The position numbers were made by a program, and so were the translations under genes. 64,000 bases of DNA from Saltatorellus ferox (GTDB taxonomy: Bacteria > Planctomycetota > UBA1135 > GCA-002686595), in NCBI GenBank assembly GCA_007751475.1, contig CP036434.1, forward strand, positions 6,887,524 to 6,951,523, read 5' to 3'. Numbering within the stretch: position 1 is the first letter of the stretch; every line of letters begins with the position of its first letter. Positions 42,742 through 53,500 of the stretch are shown here, piece after piece. The notes beneath the pieces were generated by a model, which was not told where the DNA came from, made no database searches, and saw only the letters and a list, made by a program, of their open reading frames with translations.

Positions 42742-44484
42742 TCAGTGGAGCTGGGCTTCGGGCAGGGACAGGATCAGGTGACAGAGCTCACGCAGCAGAG
42801 GTTCGCTCACCTTGGCGCTGGTGAAAAACCTGGAACCCCCGTGACCGGCCGCCTTTCGCAGGCTGTCGAGGCGTCCCTCGAGCATGATCAGCGTCTCGGC
42901 CGGTGGCTCGATGGCCAGTAGACGGTCGCTCAGAAGCGCGACGATCTCGGCGTTCGACGCCGGCTTCTGCGCGCGAAGCCACCTGAAGATGGCGGCGCTC
43001 GGCTTGTACTTGGCGTCCTTCAGCAAGCGCGTCAGCCGACTCATCTCGTCGCGCTTCGACTGCTCGCTGCTCATGGTCGCCATCTCCTCGGCGGACATCT
43101 CGTCCATCATGCCTTCGTGGCCGAGATCCTCGAGCATGCGCTCGGTCTCCTCGCGCACCGCCCTGCGATCGATCCGTCCGAGGAGTGCGCCCGCCACGTT
43201 TCCGCGCAGCATGAACGACGCCGTCGAAATCCAGGCGATGCCTTCCTCCCAGCCCTTCACGTTCGGAGGTCGGAAGAGGTTCTGCCCCAGCGACGAAGCC
43301 GCTTCCACGAGAAAGCCGGGAGGCACTCCCCCACCGAAGCGCACCGCCGAACCGACGACGTAGTCGATGGGCGAGCTGACGCGCGCACCCACGACTTCCG
43401 GCCGGTAGAAGGCCGGATCGAGAAGGAGCGTGCGCATGAAGTACGCGATGTCGTAGCCCGTTCCGCGAAGCCGCCCGGCATAGCGTTCCAGGCGCTCGGG
43501 CTCGGGCGGAAGACCTTCCATGTATTCGATCAGGCTCCCCGCGATGAAGCGGGCGCAGGCGGGCTGAGCCAGAAGGATGGTGGCGAGGTCGTCCGGTCCG
43601 TGCTGCCCCTCGACGCCGAGGATCGTCTTCATCCGGCTGTCGTGATCCTTCCTCTCGAAGCGGTAGTCCACGTCGTCGCGATCCCGCGCCACCCCCGCGC
43701 CGGTGAGCGCCCGCGCCGCTTCCTGCACGTCGAGTTCGGTGTAGCCGCTGCCCTCGCCCAGACTGAAGAGCTCCATCACCTCGCGCGCGAGGTTCTCGTT
43801 CGGCTTCCCTTTCTTGTTCTTGTCGTTGCTCAGGTACACGAGCATCGCCGGATCGCGAAGCATCGCGCGCAGGAGCCCCTCGTAGCTACCGAGGGCCCCG
43901 CGCCGAAGCACGTTGTGCTGGCGCCCGATCATGCCGGGCTCGCGCACCGTCTCGTAGGAAGAGGTGAAGACGCCGTGCCAGAAGAGCGTGAGCCGATCCC
44001 GCAAGGGATCTTCCCCGCGGACCATCCGCCGGACCCAGCCCGCGCGCAGCCTCGCGAACTCCGCCGCGTAGACCCTGCGAATCTCAGCCCGGTACGCGCG
44101 TCGCTCGTCGATCGTGCGCTGCTCGAACTCGACGGGGTCGATGCGCGGTCCGCGATAGACGAAGGGCCCCGCGATCGTCTGCTCGGCGAGCGGGCGCGGC
44201 GCCAGGAGGTAGTCGACGAGGGCTTCAGGACCGGCCTCGACCCAGCGATCGATCTCCCCGGGCCGGATGCCGAATCCCGCGCGATTCCAGACGTGCTCGA
44301 CCTCGCGGGGGCCCCAGGAAAAACCGGTCTCGTCCGAAGCGCCCGAGGTCTCCAGGGCCGTTCCTCCCGCGCCCGTCGGGCCCGCGAAAGCGCTGACGTC
44401 GGCGGCGCAGAACAGTCCGAGACAGGAGATGGTCACGGAAACGAAACGCGCCCGCTTTGGATTGGCGTTCAAGTCGTTCATCAC
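42742..44484 (-). CDS. DUF1800 domain-containing exported protein
   Basis: A 580-residue DUF1800 protein. The N-terminal hydrophobic stretch (ARFVSVTISCLGLFCAADVS) acts as a signal peptide. Family landmarks are HVWNRAGFGIRPGEIDRWVE, LTLFWHGVFTSSYETVREP, RQHNVLRRGALGSYEGLLRA, AMLVYLSNDKNKKGKPNENL followed by AREVMELFSLGEG, and SSPIDYVVGSAVRFGGG. It is the first gene of a pair with DUF1501 and is 33 bp from the MscS gene upstream on the same strand, so all three may be one operon. DUF1800/DUF1501 pairs are widespread in bacteria that degrade polymers but remain functionally unassigned. Confidence 0.92.
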   Translation of the reverse strand: MMNDLNANPKRARFVSVTISCLGLFCAADVSAFAGPTGAGGTALETSGASDETGFSWGPREVEHVWNRAGFGIRPGEIDRWVEAGPEALVDYLLAPRPLAEQTIAGPFVYRGPRIDPVEFEQRTIDERRAYRAEIRRVYAAEFARLRAGWVRRMVRGEDPLRDRLTLFWHGVFTSSYETVREPGMIGRQHNVLRRGALGSYEGLLRAMLRDPAMLVYLSNDKNKKGKPNENLAREVMELFSLGEGSGYTELDVQEAARALTGAGVARDRDDVDYRFERKDHDSRMKTILGVEGQHGPDDLATILLAQPACARFIAGSLIEYMEGLPPEPERLERYAGRLRGTGYDIAYFMRTLLLDPAFYRPEVVGARVSSPIDYVVGSAVRFGGGVPPGFLVEAASSLGQNLFRPPNVKGWEEGIAWISTASFMLRGNVAGALLGRIDRRAVREETERMLEDLGHEGMMDEMSAEEMATMSSEQSKRDEMSRLTRLLKDAKYKPSAAIFRWLRAQKPASNAEIVALLSDRLLAIEPPAETLIMLEGRLDSLRKAAGHGGSRFFTSAKVSEPLLRELCHLILSLPEAQLH

Positions 44485-44517
44485 CCCTTCACCGTAACGA
44501 CCGCCAGCGATCTGGGG

Positions 44518-45660
44518 TTAACTCTCCACGGCCTCTGCCCTCTTCGGCAGCGCACGCACGTGAACATCGCGCTGCGGGTACGGGATCGAGATGCCCTCCG
44601 CGTCGAACCTGAGCTTCACACTTCGGCGAAGTTCGCAGCAGGACCCGAAGTACTCCTTCGTCGGGACCCAGGCGCGGATCGAGAGGTTCACCGAGGAGTC
44701 GCCGAGGGACGTCACCAGAACCTGGGGCTCGGGATCGGCCAGCACGTGCTGGAGCGACTTCGCGACCTCCATGGCCACGGCCTCCGCCCTGGCGATGTCG
44801 TCGTCGTAGCCGATGCCGACGGTCTCGTTCATGCGGCGTCGGTCGTTGGCCGTCGCGTTCCGAATCACGTCGCCCCAGATCTTTCCGTTGGGGATCGTGA
44901 GGCGCTGGTTGTCGAGGGTCATGAGCGTCGTGGAGACCAGCGTCATGGAATCGACCGTGCCTTCCTTGCCCGCGACCTCGACGAAATCGCCCACGTCGAA
45001 GGGTCGATAGGTCAGGAGCATGATCCCGGCCGCAAAGTTCCCGAGCGTGTCCTGGAGAGCGAAGCCGACGATGAAGCCCACGACGCCGACGCCCGCGATC
45101 AGCGGCGCGACGTCGAGCCCGAGATTCTGTAGCGCCAGGATGAGGCCCAGGATGAACACCACGTTCGAGACGGTGTTCTCGATGAAGGCCTTGAAGAGTT
45201 CGCTGGCGTTCTTCGCCGAGCGGGCGACGGCTCTGCGAACGATTCGCCCGGCGATGCGCGCCAGCACCTTGGCGATGATGAGGATGAGCAGGAAGAGCAG
45301 CAGGCGACCCGCCACGCGCGGCCCGTCCTCCAGGAACCAGCGCTTGAGCGTCGGGACGGGGTCGGAAAAGAGGCTGCGGACCTCGCGCTCCACGCCCAGC
45401 TTGGCGCCCTCGAGGCCGGAAGCCTGCGGGGACGGCGTGGCAGCGTCCTCGGTCGCCGCCGGGACGCTGCGCTCGCTCGAAGGCCCCTCGCTCGCTGGAG
45501 CCCGTTGAGTCGCAGACGGACCCGAATCCTGTGGCGGAGCCTGGCCAGAGGCATCGCGCGCCATCCCGAGAACGAGCGCCATGACGAGGAAGGACAGAAG
45601 TGCGACGCGCCGAACGGACGCACCCATGGCAGCGATGAAGCGTGAGCGGAGAGGAACCAT
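44518..45660 (-). CDS. MscS-type mechanosensitive ion channel
   Basis: A 380-residue inner-membrane protein with an N-terminal signal-like helix, a Pro/Ala-rich periplasmic segment (30-85), then three or so helices (RLLLFLLILIIAKVLARIAG, VVFILGLILALQNLGLDV, GVGVVGFIVGFALQDTLGNF). The last corresponds to the pore helix. The conserved MscS beta domain follows (RPFDVGDFVEVAGKEGTVDS, TTLMTLDNQRLTIPNGKIWG) and the C-terminal ISIPYPQRDVHVRAL matches the ISIPYPQ/FPQ ending of the family. It protects cells from osmotic downshock. It is divergent from the UbiD-like gene. Confidence 0.93.
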   Translation of the reverse strand: MVPLRSRFIAAMGASVRRVALLSFLVMALVLGMARDASGQAPPQDSGPSATQRAPASEGPSSERSVPAATEDAATPSPQASGLEGAKLGVEREVRSLFSDPVPTLKRWFLEDGPRVAGRLLLFLLILIIAKVLARIAGRIVRRAVARSAKNASELFKAFIENTVSNVVFILGLILALQNLGLDVAPLIAGVGVVGFIVGFALQDTLGNFAAGIMLLTYRPFDVGDFVEVAGKEGTVDSMTLVSTTLMTLDNQRLTIPNGKIWGDVIRNATANDRRRMNETVGIGYDDDIARAEAVAMEVAKSLQHVLADPEPQVLVTSLGDSSVNLSIRAWVPTKEYFGSCCELRRSVKLRFDAEGISIPYPQRDVHVRALPKRAEAVES

Positions 45661-45821
45661 GCGCCCCAGCCTGCCGGATCGCGCGCTCCCTTTCCGCCCA
45701 GGGCCGCTGGATTTGACCGACCGGCTTTCACATCCGCGACATGATGCCGGACGAAATGGCCGCTGACGGGGCGCCTGCTTCCGGTCGCACCACCGCCGCT
45801 CACCCGGTACCGTTCTCCCCC

Positions 45822-47633
45822 ATGAGCCACACCGCGCCCATCGATCTACCCGCCTTCCTCGATCGCCTCCGGGCCGAGGGGGAACTCGTCGAGGTCGAAG
45901 CCGAAGTCGACCCTCGCCTGGAGATGGCCGAGGTCCACCGCCGCGTGATCGCCGCCAACGGCCCCGCGATCCTGTTCAAGCGTCCGAAGGGCGCGGCGTT
46001 TCCGGCCGTCACCAACCTCTTCGGAACGGCCAGGCGCGTTCGGCTTGCCTTCGGAGATCGACCGGAGGACGTGGTGGCGCGCGTGGCTCGCCTGCCGGAG
46101 GAAGCGCTGCCTCCGACGCCGGGGAACCTCTGGAAACAGCGCAGCCTGTTCGCTGCCCTCGCGAAGGTCGGGCTCAAGCGGGGGCGCGGCGGCCCGGTGA
46201 CCGAGGTCATCGAGACGAAGCCGGACCTCAGTCGCCTCCCTGCCCTGACGACGTGGAAGCGGGACGGCGGCCCCTTCGTGACGCTCCCGCTCGTGCTCAC
46301 CGCGCACCCCGAATCCGAGGGGCTCAATCTCGGGATGTACCGCGCCCAGGTCTTCGGTGACGGCGGCGTGGGGATGCACGCCCAGATCGGCAAGGGCGGC
46401 GGCTTCCACCTGGCGGAGGCCGAGCGCCTGGGGCAGAGCTTGCCGGTCCATATACACGTCGGCGGACCGCCGGCCCTGGTGCTCGCGGCGATCGCGCCGC
46501 TGCCGGAGAACGTGCCCGAGGTCCTGCTCGCGAGCCTCGTCCTCGGTAAACGGCTCGATCTCTGCCCCGCGCAGGGCACGTCCCTGCCCCTGGTCGCTCG
46601 CTCGGAGTTCGTGCTCGCCGGCCAGATTCAGCCCGGGGCGCGGCGGCCCGAGGGCCCCTTCGGCGACCACTACGGCTACTACTCCGAGACCCACGACTAC
46701 CCGTGGTTCCAGTGCGACCGGCTCTACCGCCGGAAGAACGCCATCTGGCCCGCCACCGTCGTCGGCAAGCCACGCCAGGAGGACTTCTTCATCGGTGACT
46801 ACCTCCAGGACCTCTTGCTGCCGCTCGCGAAGGTCGCGATGCCCGGCGTGCTCGATCTGTGGAGCTACGGGGAGACCGGCTATCACGCGCTGGCTGGCGC
46901 GGTCGTGCGCGAGCGCTATCGCCGCGAGGCCATGGTGTCTGCGTTCCGGATCCTCGGCGAGGGCCAGCTCTCGCTGACCAAGTTCCTCCTCGCCACGGAC
47001 CGGGCCGTCAACCTGCGCGACTTCAAGGCGACGCTGGTGCACATCCTCGAGCGCGCCGACTTCCGCACGGATCTCTTCGTGCTGTCGAACCTCTCGATGG
47101 ACTCGCTCGACTACGCGGGGCCGAAGATCAACGAGGGCAGCAAGGGCGTGCTCCTCGGGCTCGGCGATCCGATCCGGAACCTCCCCACGGAGTTCGTGGG
47201 TTCGCCCGCGAAGCCCGCGGGCGCCGTCGCCGTGTTCGCTCCGGGCGCGCTCTGCGTGGAGTGTCCGAGCCATGCATCGGAGCCGAACGCAGCCGCCGCC
47301 ATCGCCGCCGACCCCGCCTTCGCGGACTGGCCGCTCGTGGTCGTCGTCGACAACGCAGCGCAGGCGAGCCACAGCCCGATGAACTTCCTGTGGACCACCT
47401 TCACGCGGTTCGATCCGGCGCGCGACCTGTACGCGAAGTCGATCGACCTCGTGCACCACCACACGGCGTTCACCCCACCCATCGTGATCGACTCGCGGAT
47501 GAAGCCGGACTACCCGGAAGAGCTGTTCTGCGATCCGGACACCGCGGCGACGGTGGAGCGCCGTTGGAGCGAATACTTCCCCGGTGGCCGCGTCGAGATG
47601 GGCGACTCCGATCGAGCGCACCTGACCTCGTAG
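45822..47633 (+). CDS. UbiD-family decarboxylase
   Basis: A 603-residue prFMN-dependent non-oxidative decarboxylase. The start at 45822 (MSHTAPIDLPAFLDRLRAEG) matches UbiD proteins; a frame back to 45741 adds no homologous sequence. Landmarks: the N-terminal PAILFKRPKGAAFPAVTNLF, the prFMN-binding LNLGMYRAQVFGDGGVGMHA, and RRPEGPFGDHYGYYSETHDY, which carries the catalytic Glu of the R-E-E triad, then VGKPRQEDFFIGD. No UbiX-type flavin prenyltransferase is present in the window, so the cofactor must be made elsewhere. It could act in ubiquinone/menaquinone or aromatic acid metabolism. Confidence 0.92.
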   Translation: MSHTAPIDLPAFLDRLRAEGELVEVEAEVDPRLEMAEVHRRVIAANGPAILFKRPKGAAFPAVTNLFGTARRVRLAFGDRPEDVVARVARLPEEALPPTPGNLWKQRSLFAALAKVGLKRGRGGPVTEVIETKPDLSRLPALTTWKRDGGPFVTLPLVLTAHPESEGLNLGMYRAQVFGDGGVGMHAQIGKGGGFHLAEAERLGQSLPVHIHVGGPPALVLAAIAPLPENVPEVLLASLVLGKRLDLCPAQGTSLPLVARSEFVLAGQIQPGARRPEGPFGDHYGYYSETHDYPWFQCDRLYRRKNAIWPATVVGKPRQEDFFIGDYLQDLLLPLAKVAMPGVLDLWSYGETGYHALAGAVVRERYRREAMVSAFRILGEGQLSLTKFLLATDRAVNLRDFKATLVHILERADFRTDLFVLSNLSMDSLDYAGPKINEGSKGVLLGLGDPIRNLPTEFVGSPAKPAGAVAVFAPGALCVECPSHASEPNAAAAIAADPAFADWPLVVVVDNAAQASHSPMNFLWTTFTRFDPARDLYAKSIDLVHHHTAFTPPIVIDSRMKPDYPEELFCDPDTAATVERRWSEYFPGGRVEMGDSDRAHLTS

Positions 47634-47644
47634 ACAACGCGCTC

Positions 47645-47675
47645 ACAGTCTGCAAGATTTCATGTTGCAGACTGT
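47645..47675. terminator. Bidirectional hairpin between convergent genes
   Basis: A perfect 11-bp stem (ACAGTCTGCAA / TTGCAGACTGT) with a 9-base loop. It lies between the ends of the UbiD-like and sulfatase genes, which face each other. Its position suggests termination in both directions, although there is no T-rich tail. Confidence 0.55.
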
Positions 47676-47741
47676 TCGACGTCCCTGGCGCATCCGCTGA
47701 CGCGGATGCGCGTCGAGCCAGCGCAATTCTGGCTCCGGCCC

Positions 47742-50210
47742 TCAGTTTCCGAAGGTGATCTGAAGTCCGTTCGTGAAGTTGGAGCCCGCTCCGTCCCGGT
47801 ACCAGTACTGGAAGTTCCAGATCGGCGTCGTCAGGTCGACGACCTGGGGAGGTGCCAGCTGCAAATCGACCACCCCGTGTGCTTGCCCCGCGGCGTCGGT
47901 CGCGTAGACCTGCTTGGAGAAGCGAAGGATGCTTCCCTGGAGGCACAGGGATCCCTGGGAGATGGGGTGCCGTCCCTGCTCGAGGCTGCTGAGGAGGAAG
48001 CCGACGCTGCCCAGCGGCAGATTCTCTGCCTGGAGGTGCATCTGGTTGTCCGCTCGCCGGAAGCTTCCGCCGAGCGACAGCCACGCGCGCTCGCCCGACG
48101 TGTTGACCTGGCTGTGGCAGTAGATCATCGAGACGTAGCGGGAGTACTCCGCCTGGATCTCGTTGAGGCGCAGGGCGCGATCCACGATGTTCAGGGCCGC
48201 GATGTCTCCCTTGGATTGGGTCGCGAAGAGCGGAACCACCCCTGGGCCGCCGCTGCCGCCCACGGCGCCGTCGGGCGCGAAGAGGGACCAGGTCCGGTTC
48301 AGACCACAGTCGACGCCCGGCGCGAACACCCGCGCGGCTTCGAAGCCGTTGATGTAGACGATCAGGTCGCCGGACCCGTAGTAGACGGCCGCCAGGTGAA
48401 GGAACTCGAGGGGCTGGACCTGGGGAAGATCGATCGCCACGGCCGACGAGTTCGCAGACAGCGTGCCGCCGATGCGAACCAGCAGATCGTCGCGGTTTCC
48501 AGGGGCGAGATCGTCCCCGATCTCACCCGCGTCACCCATCGTGAACGAGAGTCCAGCCTCTCCGTCGCCGACGTCCAGAAGGACGATGTTCTCTTCGAGC
48601 GGAGTGTCGACCAGGCGGTACCACATGGCGACCGTGAACGGCATCGGCGCGGACGAGGCAGAGGTCGCGAACTGAGGAACCTGACCCACGAAGCGGAGGT
48701 CGCCCGAGAAGTCGACGATCCGAAGAGCCTTGCCGGGTGTGCTCGACGTACCGTGGCCCGCGCTGTCGACCACGAGCAGGTCCTGGAACGGGTCGACGTC
48801 CACGGCCTGAAAGGTCAGGTCGTCGAGGGACTCCGAGTACCAATTCGTTCCGTTGGATGGCGGTGAGACGAGCCCGGCATCCGCCCGAAACTTCGCGGTC
48901 AAACGCGAGGAGACAGCGGGCGGGCGGTGGTCGTTCTCGACGCTCACCTGAATGGCGTTGAGCTCCTGCGCGAGCGCCGCCGTCTCCCCGGGAAAGGCGT
49001 TCGAGAGATCGACCAGCTCTTCGGGGTCGATGACGAGGTCGTACAGCGCACCCAGGCGGTACTTGTAGCGACCGCGCCTGACGGCCTGGAAACCGGACTT
49101 GTCGGAGAGGTGAACCACCCGGGACGGATCCTCGGGCTGCCCTTCCAGCACCGCTCCGACGTCATGGCCGTCGAGGGTGATGGTCGGGTCCAGCGTGGCA
49201 CCCGCAAGGGCAGCCACCGTGGGGAAGAGGTCCGCGATGAAGAGCGGTGCCGCCTGGACCGCACCCGCAGGAACTCGTCCTGGCCAGCTGGCGCAAGCGG
49301 GGACGCGCACGCCGCCCTCCCACGTGGTGCCCTTGCCCTCGGAAAACGGAGCGTTGCTGCCGTCCTGGTAGGGGTTGCGGTTGAACGTCGCTCCGTTGTC
49401 GGAGAGAAAGACGACCAGCGTGTTTTCGCGCAACGCAAGGGCACTCAACCGATCGACGAGGACGCCCACGGAGGCATCGAGCTCCTCGACGGCGTCACCG
49501 TAGTCCCTGCCGTCCGCGCTGATGCCCTGGAACGCCGGGCTGGCGGCCGCGGGCTCGTGCGGTGCGGCGTAGGAAGCGAGACAGAAGAACGGCTCGCCCG
49601 TCGCGGCGCTTCTCTCGATGAAGTCGAGGGTGCGCGTCGTGACATCGAACGCGTCGTAGCGCTGGTCCGGCTCGTACTCCAGCGTGTCCTGCACGCTATC
49701 CCTGAGCACCAGAGGGATTCCCGTCGGTCCCCAGAGGATGCCCCGGAATTCGTCGAAGCCCTGGCTCGTCGGCTGCTGCTCGGGAGCATCGCCGATGTGC
49801 CATTTGCCAAAAGTCGCCGTGCGGTAGCCGACGGTCTTCAGCACCTCCGCCAGCGTCACCTCGGCCGTGTCCATCCCCCTGGGTGCCCATGCGCCTATGG
49901 GCTTGGGCAAGCCGACGCGCTGGGCGTAGCGCCCCGTCAAGAGCGCGGCACGCGACGGCGAGCAGGTGGGATGAGCGTAGAACGAGTCGAGTCTCATCCC
50001 GCTCGCGCAGAGATCGTCGATCCGCGGCGTCGCGATCACCTGCCCCCCGAAGGCGCCCACGTCTCCATAGCCCAGGTCATCCGCAAGGATGATCAGCACA
50101 TTCGGAGGCGCAGGATCTCCCCCAGGAGCGACCAAGCCCGCCTCGCCGAACGGGCACAGCGCCGCGAGCGCGATGAGGGCCTGAAAAGGGAGGGATTTGA
50201 TTCGGGGCAT
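47742..50210 (-). CDS. Secreted sulfatase fused to LamG-like and C-terminal sorting-like domains
   Basis: An 822-residue exported protein. The start at 50210 gives a signal peptide (MPRIKSLPFQALIALAALCP). The sulfatase domain (about 35-430) has NVLIILADDLGYGDVGAFGG (metal Asp pair), the HPTCSPSRAALLTGRYAQRV active site whose Cys is converted to formylglycine, and FGKWHIGDAPEQQPTSQGFD. A LamG-like region follows (450-690, including PFTVAMWYRLVDTPLEENIV and LEFLHLAAVYYGSGDLIVYI). Residues 696-822 are the C-terminal domain shared with the next two proteins: SLCLQGSILRFSKQVY, IWNFQYWYRDGAGSNFTNGL. A sulfated polysaccharide is the likely substrate. It needs a formylglycine-generating enzyme, which is not in the window. 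Confidence 0.9.
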   Translation of the reverse strand: MPRIKSLPFQALIALAALCPFGEAGLVAPGGDPAPPNVLIILADDLGYGDVGAFGGQVIATPRIDDLCASGMRLDSFYAHPTCSPSRAALLTGRYAQRVGLPKPIGAWAPRGMDTAEVTLAEVLKTVGYRTATFGKWHIGDAPEQQPTSQGFDEFRGILWGPTGIPLVLRDSVQDTLEYEPDQRYDAFDVTTRTLDFIERSAATGEPFFCLASYAAPHEPAAASPAFQGISADGRDYGDAVEELDASVGVLVDRLSALALRENTLVVFLSDNGATFNRNPYQDGSNAPFSEGKGTTWEGGVRVPACASWPGRVPAGAVQAAPLFIADLFPTVAALAGATLDPTITLDGHDVGAVLEGQPEDPSRVVHLSDKSGFQAVRRGRYKYRLGALYDLVIDPEELVDLSNAFPGETAALAQELNAIQVSVENDHRPPAVSSRLTAKFRADAGLVSPPSNGTNWYSESLDDLTFQAVDVDPFQDLLVVDSAGHGTSSTPGKALRIVDFSGDLRFVGQVPQFATSASSAPMPFTVAMWYRLVDTPLEENIVLLDVGDGEAGLSFTMGDAGEIGDDLAPGNRDDLLVRIGGTLSANSSAVAIDLPQVQPLEFLHLAAVYYGSGDLIVYINGFEAARVFAPGVDCGLNRTWSLFAPDGAVGGSGGPGVVPLFATQSKGDIAALNIVDRALRLNEIQAEYSRYVSMIYCHSQVNTSGERAWLSLGGSFRRADNQMHLQAENLPLGSVGFLLSSLEQGRHPISQGSLCLQGSILRFSKQVYATDAAGQAHGVVDLQLAPPQVVDLTTPIWNFQYWYRDGAGSNFTNGLQITFGN

Positions 50211-50599
50211 CGTGGCGGGAGAAGGAGACGGGCCGCGTCTCACTCTGGTTCGGCGACTGCGTCAGGCGGCCAACTATTGTGCCCGGCAGCGAGCAACGGT
50301 GCCGGGTTGGTCGCCGGAGAGTCCCAAAGACGAACATGGTCGAGCTCTCGATCCGTTCAAGGTTCCGTCATGACCATCGGCGAGGAAGTGCCGCTCCCTG
50401 GTCCGACGCTCGGCTCGAAGTCGGTCGCGACGAAGCACGCCGCCCAACCCGGATCTGCCGGGCAGGGCGCGGTAGGGCGGGCCAGCTCCCATCCATTGCA
50501 CCAGCGAGATGCTCACTCCGTGGTAGGCTGGTCCGCTCTCGCCCCTTTCCCTGCATCCCTGAAACGCCACCAGGATTCGATCGCGTCTCCCCACTCTCC
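50211..50599. other. 389-bp intergenic region between divergent secreted-protein genes
   Basis: No gene is evident. It should contain promoters for both the sulfatase and the lectin-like/dehydrogenase genes. The only notable sequence is GTGGTAGGCTGGTCC near 50521-50535, a possible -10-like box. No repeat or palindrome of the families found at 22-37 kb occurs here. Confidence 0.35.
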
Positions 50600-53500
50600 A
50601 TGAACTTAATCTCACGCGCCCTGGCGCTTTCTGCCTGCACAGCGCCCGCCCTGGCGGACGTCACGTTCGTTGACTTCTCGTCGACCGCAGGGCTCACCCT
50701 CGTCGGTGGGGCCAACCAGTCGGGGAACGCGCTGGAGCTGACCGCCAATGCCACGAACCAGGTCGGGGCTGCCTGGGCCTCGACTCGCCAGAACGTGACA
50801 GCGCCGTTCAGCGTGGAGTTCACGGTACGACTGACGGGCACCGGCGAGGGCATGGCGTTCGTCATCCAGCGAGATGCCGTGGACGCCATCGGCTTCGGCG
50901 GGGAAGCGCTTGGGTACGGCGGTATCACGAACGCCGTCGCGATCGAGTTCGACACGTTCGGCAGCCTCATCCCGCAGGACCCCTCGGACAACCACGTCTC
51001 GATCCAATCAGGAGGCGCAGGCGCGGTCAGCCCGAACATCGGCCAGTCGCTCGCGGAAACCTCGACGCTCGTCGACCTCAACAACGGCAGCATCCGCACG
51101 ATTCGGATCGAGTACGTCCCCGGACTTCTCCAGGTCTTCGTCGACAACGCCGTCACGACGCTCCAGGTCGAACTCGATATCAACAGCCAGCTGAGCCTCT
51201 CCGACGGCACGGCATGGGTCGGGTTCACGGCCGGTACCAGCGGCGTCACCCAGCGCCATGAGGTGCTGTCCTGGACGTTCGACGAGCAATCGTCGGTCCC
51301 CACCGGCAACGTCGCTCCGGCCGCACCGGTCATCTCGGAGCCCGCGTCGTCCTCCACGCCGTACAATCCGTTCGACGTGCACATGGAGGCCGGGCCGTTC
51401 GTGGATGCGAACAACGACGCGCACCTCTGCACCGACTGGGAGATCTGGACGATGAACCCGTCCGAACTCGTCTGGCGCACGGACTGTATCGCCGGTCCGA
51501 CCCGCGTGCACTCTCACCTCGGCGACGGCGTGTTCCTGGGCTCCCACGCGGGACGCACCGCGCTCGTGCCGCTCAAGAGCTTCCGCTTCCGCGTGCGTTT
51601 CCGCGACGACAGCGGCGATCCGCTGACCGAGTGGGGCACGTGGTCCGAGAAGACGTTCCAGACCGGCGCCGAAAGCTCTTTCTATCCCTACGAGACCGAG
51701 GACATCGTCGGCAACCCCGCGCCGATCTGGAAGTTCGCGGCCAGCACCCTCGAGCCGGTCCTTCAGCCCGCCAGTCCTTCCCCGCGGATCGTGCTTGAGT
51801 CTTTCGACAACCAGGAACTCCTCAGCATCGAAGCGAACGACGGAATGACCAACACGGTGATCAACGGCCCGGAGCTGGCAGATCACATCGATGCCATGGT
51901 CCGCGTCGAATCGGGCGGCGCGGCTCTGACCCTTGCGGAGACCGACCTCATCGTCGTCGATCACGAGTGCCAGCGGACTCGAATCCTGATTCCCGCGATC
52001 AGCCTCCCGCCGAACTCCTTCGTGCGCTACTGGATCTCGTCGGACGGGGCCACCTGGGTCGCCCAGGGAGGCCAAACCACGCCTGACTTCACCACGCTCG
52101 CGAGGGGCCTCTCTCTCCCCTGGGTCGCCGCCCAGCCCGGATACCAGATCGAAGTCGTCGCGAGCGGGTTCCGACTCCCCGTGAACATCGAGTTCATTCC
52201 GAACGCGGGCGACCAGCCCGGCGATCCCTTCGCCTACATCTCCGAACTCTACGGCACGATCAAAGTGCTCAAGAACGACGGCAGCGTCGGCATCTACGCG
52301 TCCAACCTGCTCAACTACAACCCGACCGGCCAGTTCCCCGGTTCCGGCGAGCAGGGCCTCGGCGGCATCGCGATCGACCCGGTGACGGGCGACGTATTCG
52401 CGGGCATGCTCTACGCCCAGGGCAACCCGCATTACCCGAAGGTCGTTCGGTTCTCCAGCACGGACGGTGGACTGACCGCCTCCTCGCAGACGACCATTCT
52501 CGATATGTCAGGCGAGTCCCAGGGCCAGTCGCACTTCATCTCGCACCTGGAGATGCTGGACGACCGGACCCTGCTCGTGCACATGGGCGACGGGTTCGTC
52601 GCGAGCACGGCTCGCGACCTCAATTCCTATCGCGGAAAGATCCTGCGCATGAACCTCGACGGAACGCCGGTGCCCAGCAACCCGCTCTACAACGGGGGCC
52701 AGATCACCGCGCGCGACTACATCTACGTCTCCGGCGTGCGCAACCCGTTCGGCGGCCGTTTCCGCGACTCCGACGGCTACCACTACATGGTCGAGAACGG
52801 CCCGACGGTCGACCGCTTTGCGCGGATCGTCCCCGGTCGTGACTACCTTTGGGCAGGTAGCGATAGCCAGATGTCGAACTTCGCGCTCCACAACTGGGCA
52901 CCTTCGACCGGCCCGGTGAACCTTGCGTTCATCCAGCCAGGCACCTTCGGCGGAAGCGGCTTCCCCCAGACCAAGTGGGACCACGCGTTCGTATCGGAAT
53001 CAGGCGCCACCTTCGCCTCGGGCCCGCAGAACCTCGGCAAGCGAATCACCGAGTGGGAGATCGACGCCCAGGGCAACAAGATCGCAGGGCCGACGACGCT
53101 CGTCGAGTACGCCGGTACGGGTCGCGCCTCGGTGGCCGGACTCTCGGCCGGTCCCGATGGTCTCTACTTCACGGACCTCTATCGCGATTCCGGCAACAAC
53201 CCGACCGCGACGGGCGCGAACCTGCTCCGCATCCGATGGATCGGCGCCGACCTCGGCGAATGCGGATCTCTGGGTCAAAGCTACTGTGGCCCCGCGGAGC
53301 TGAACTCCACGGGCCTTCCGGCAACGATCCGTGCTCGCGGCAGCGAGAACGTGATGGACAACGACTTCATGCTCGACGTCGAGCAACTGCCGACGAACTC
53401 GTTCGGCTACTGCCTGGGTTCCAGGACCCAGGGCTTCGCGGTGGCCCCTGGCGGGAGCAGCGGCAATCTTTGCCTCGGCGGTACGATCGGTCGATTCGTG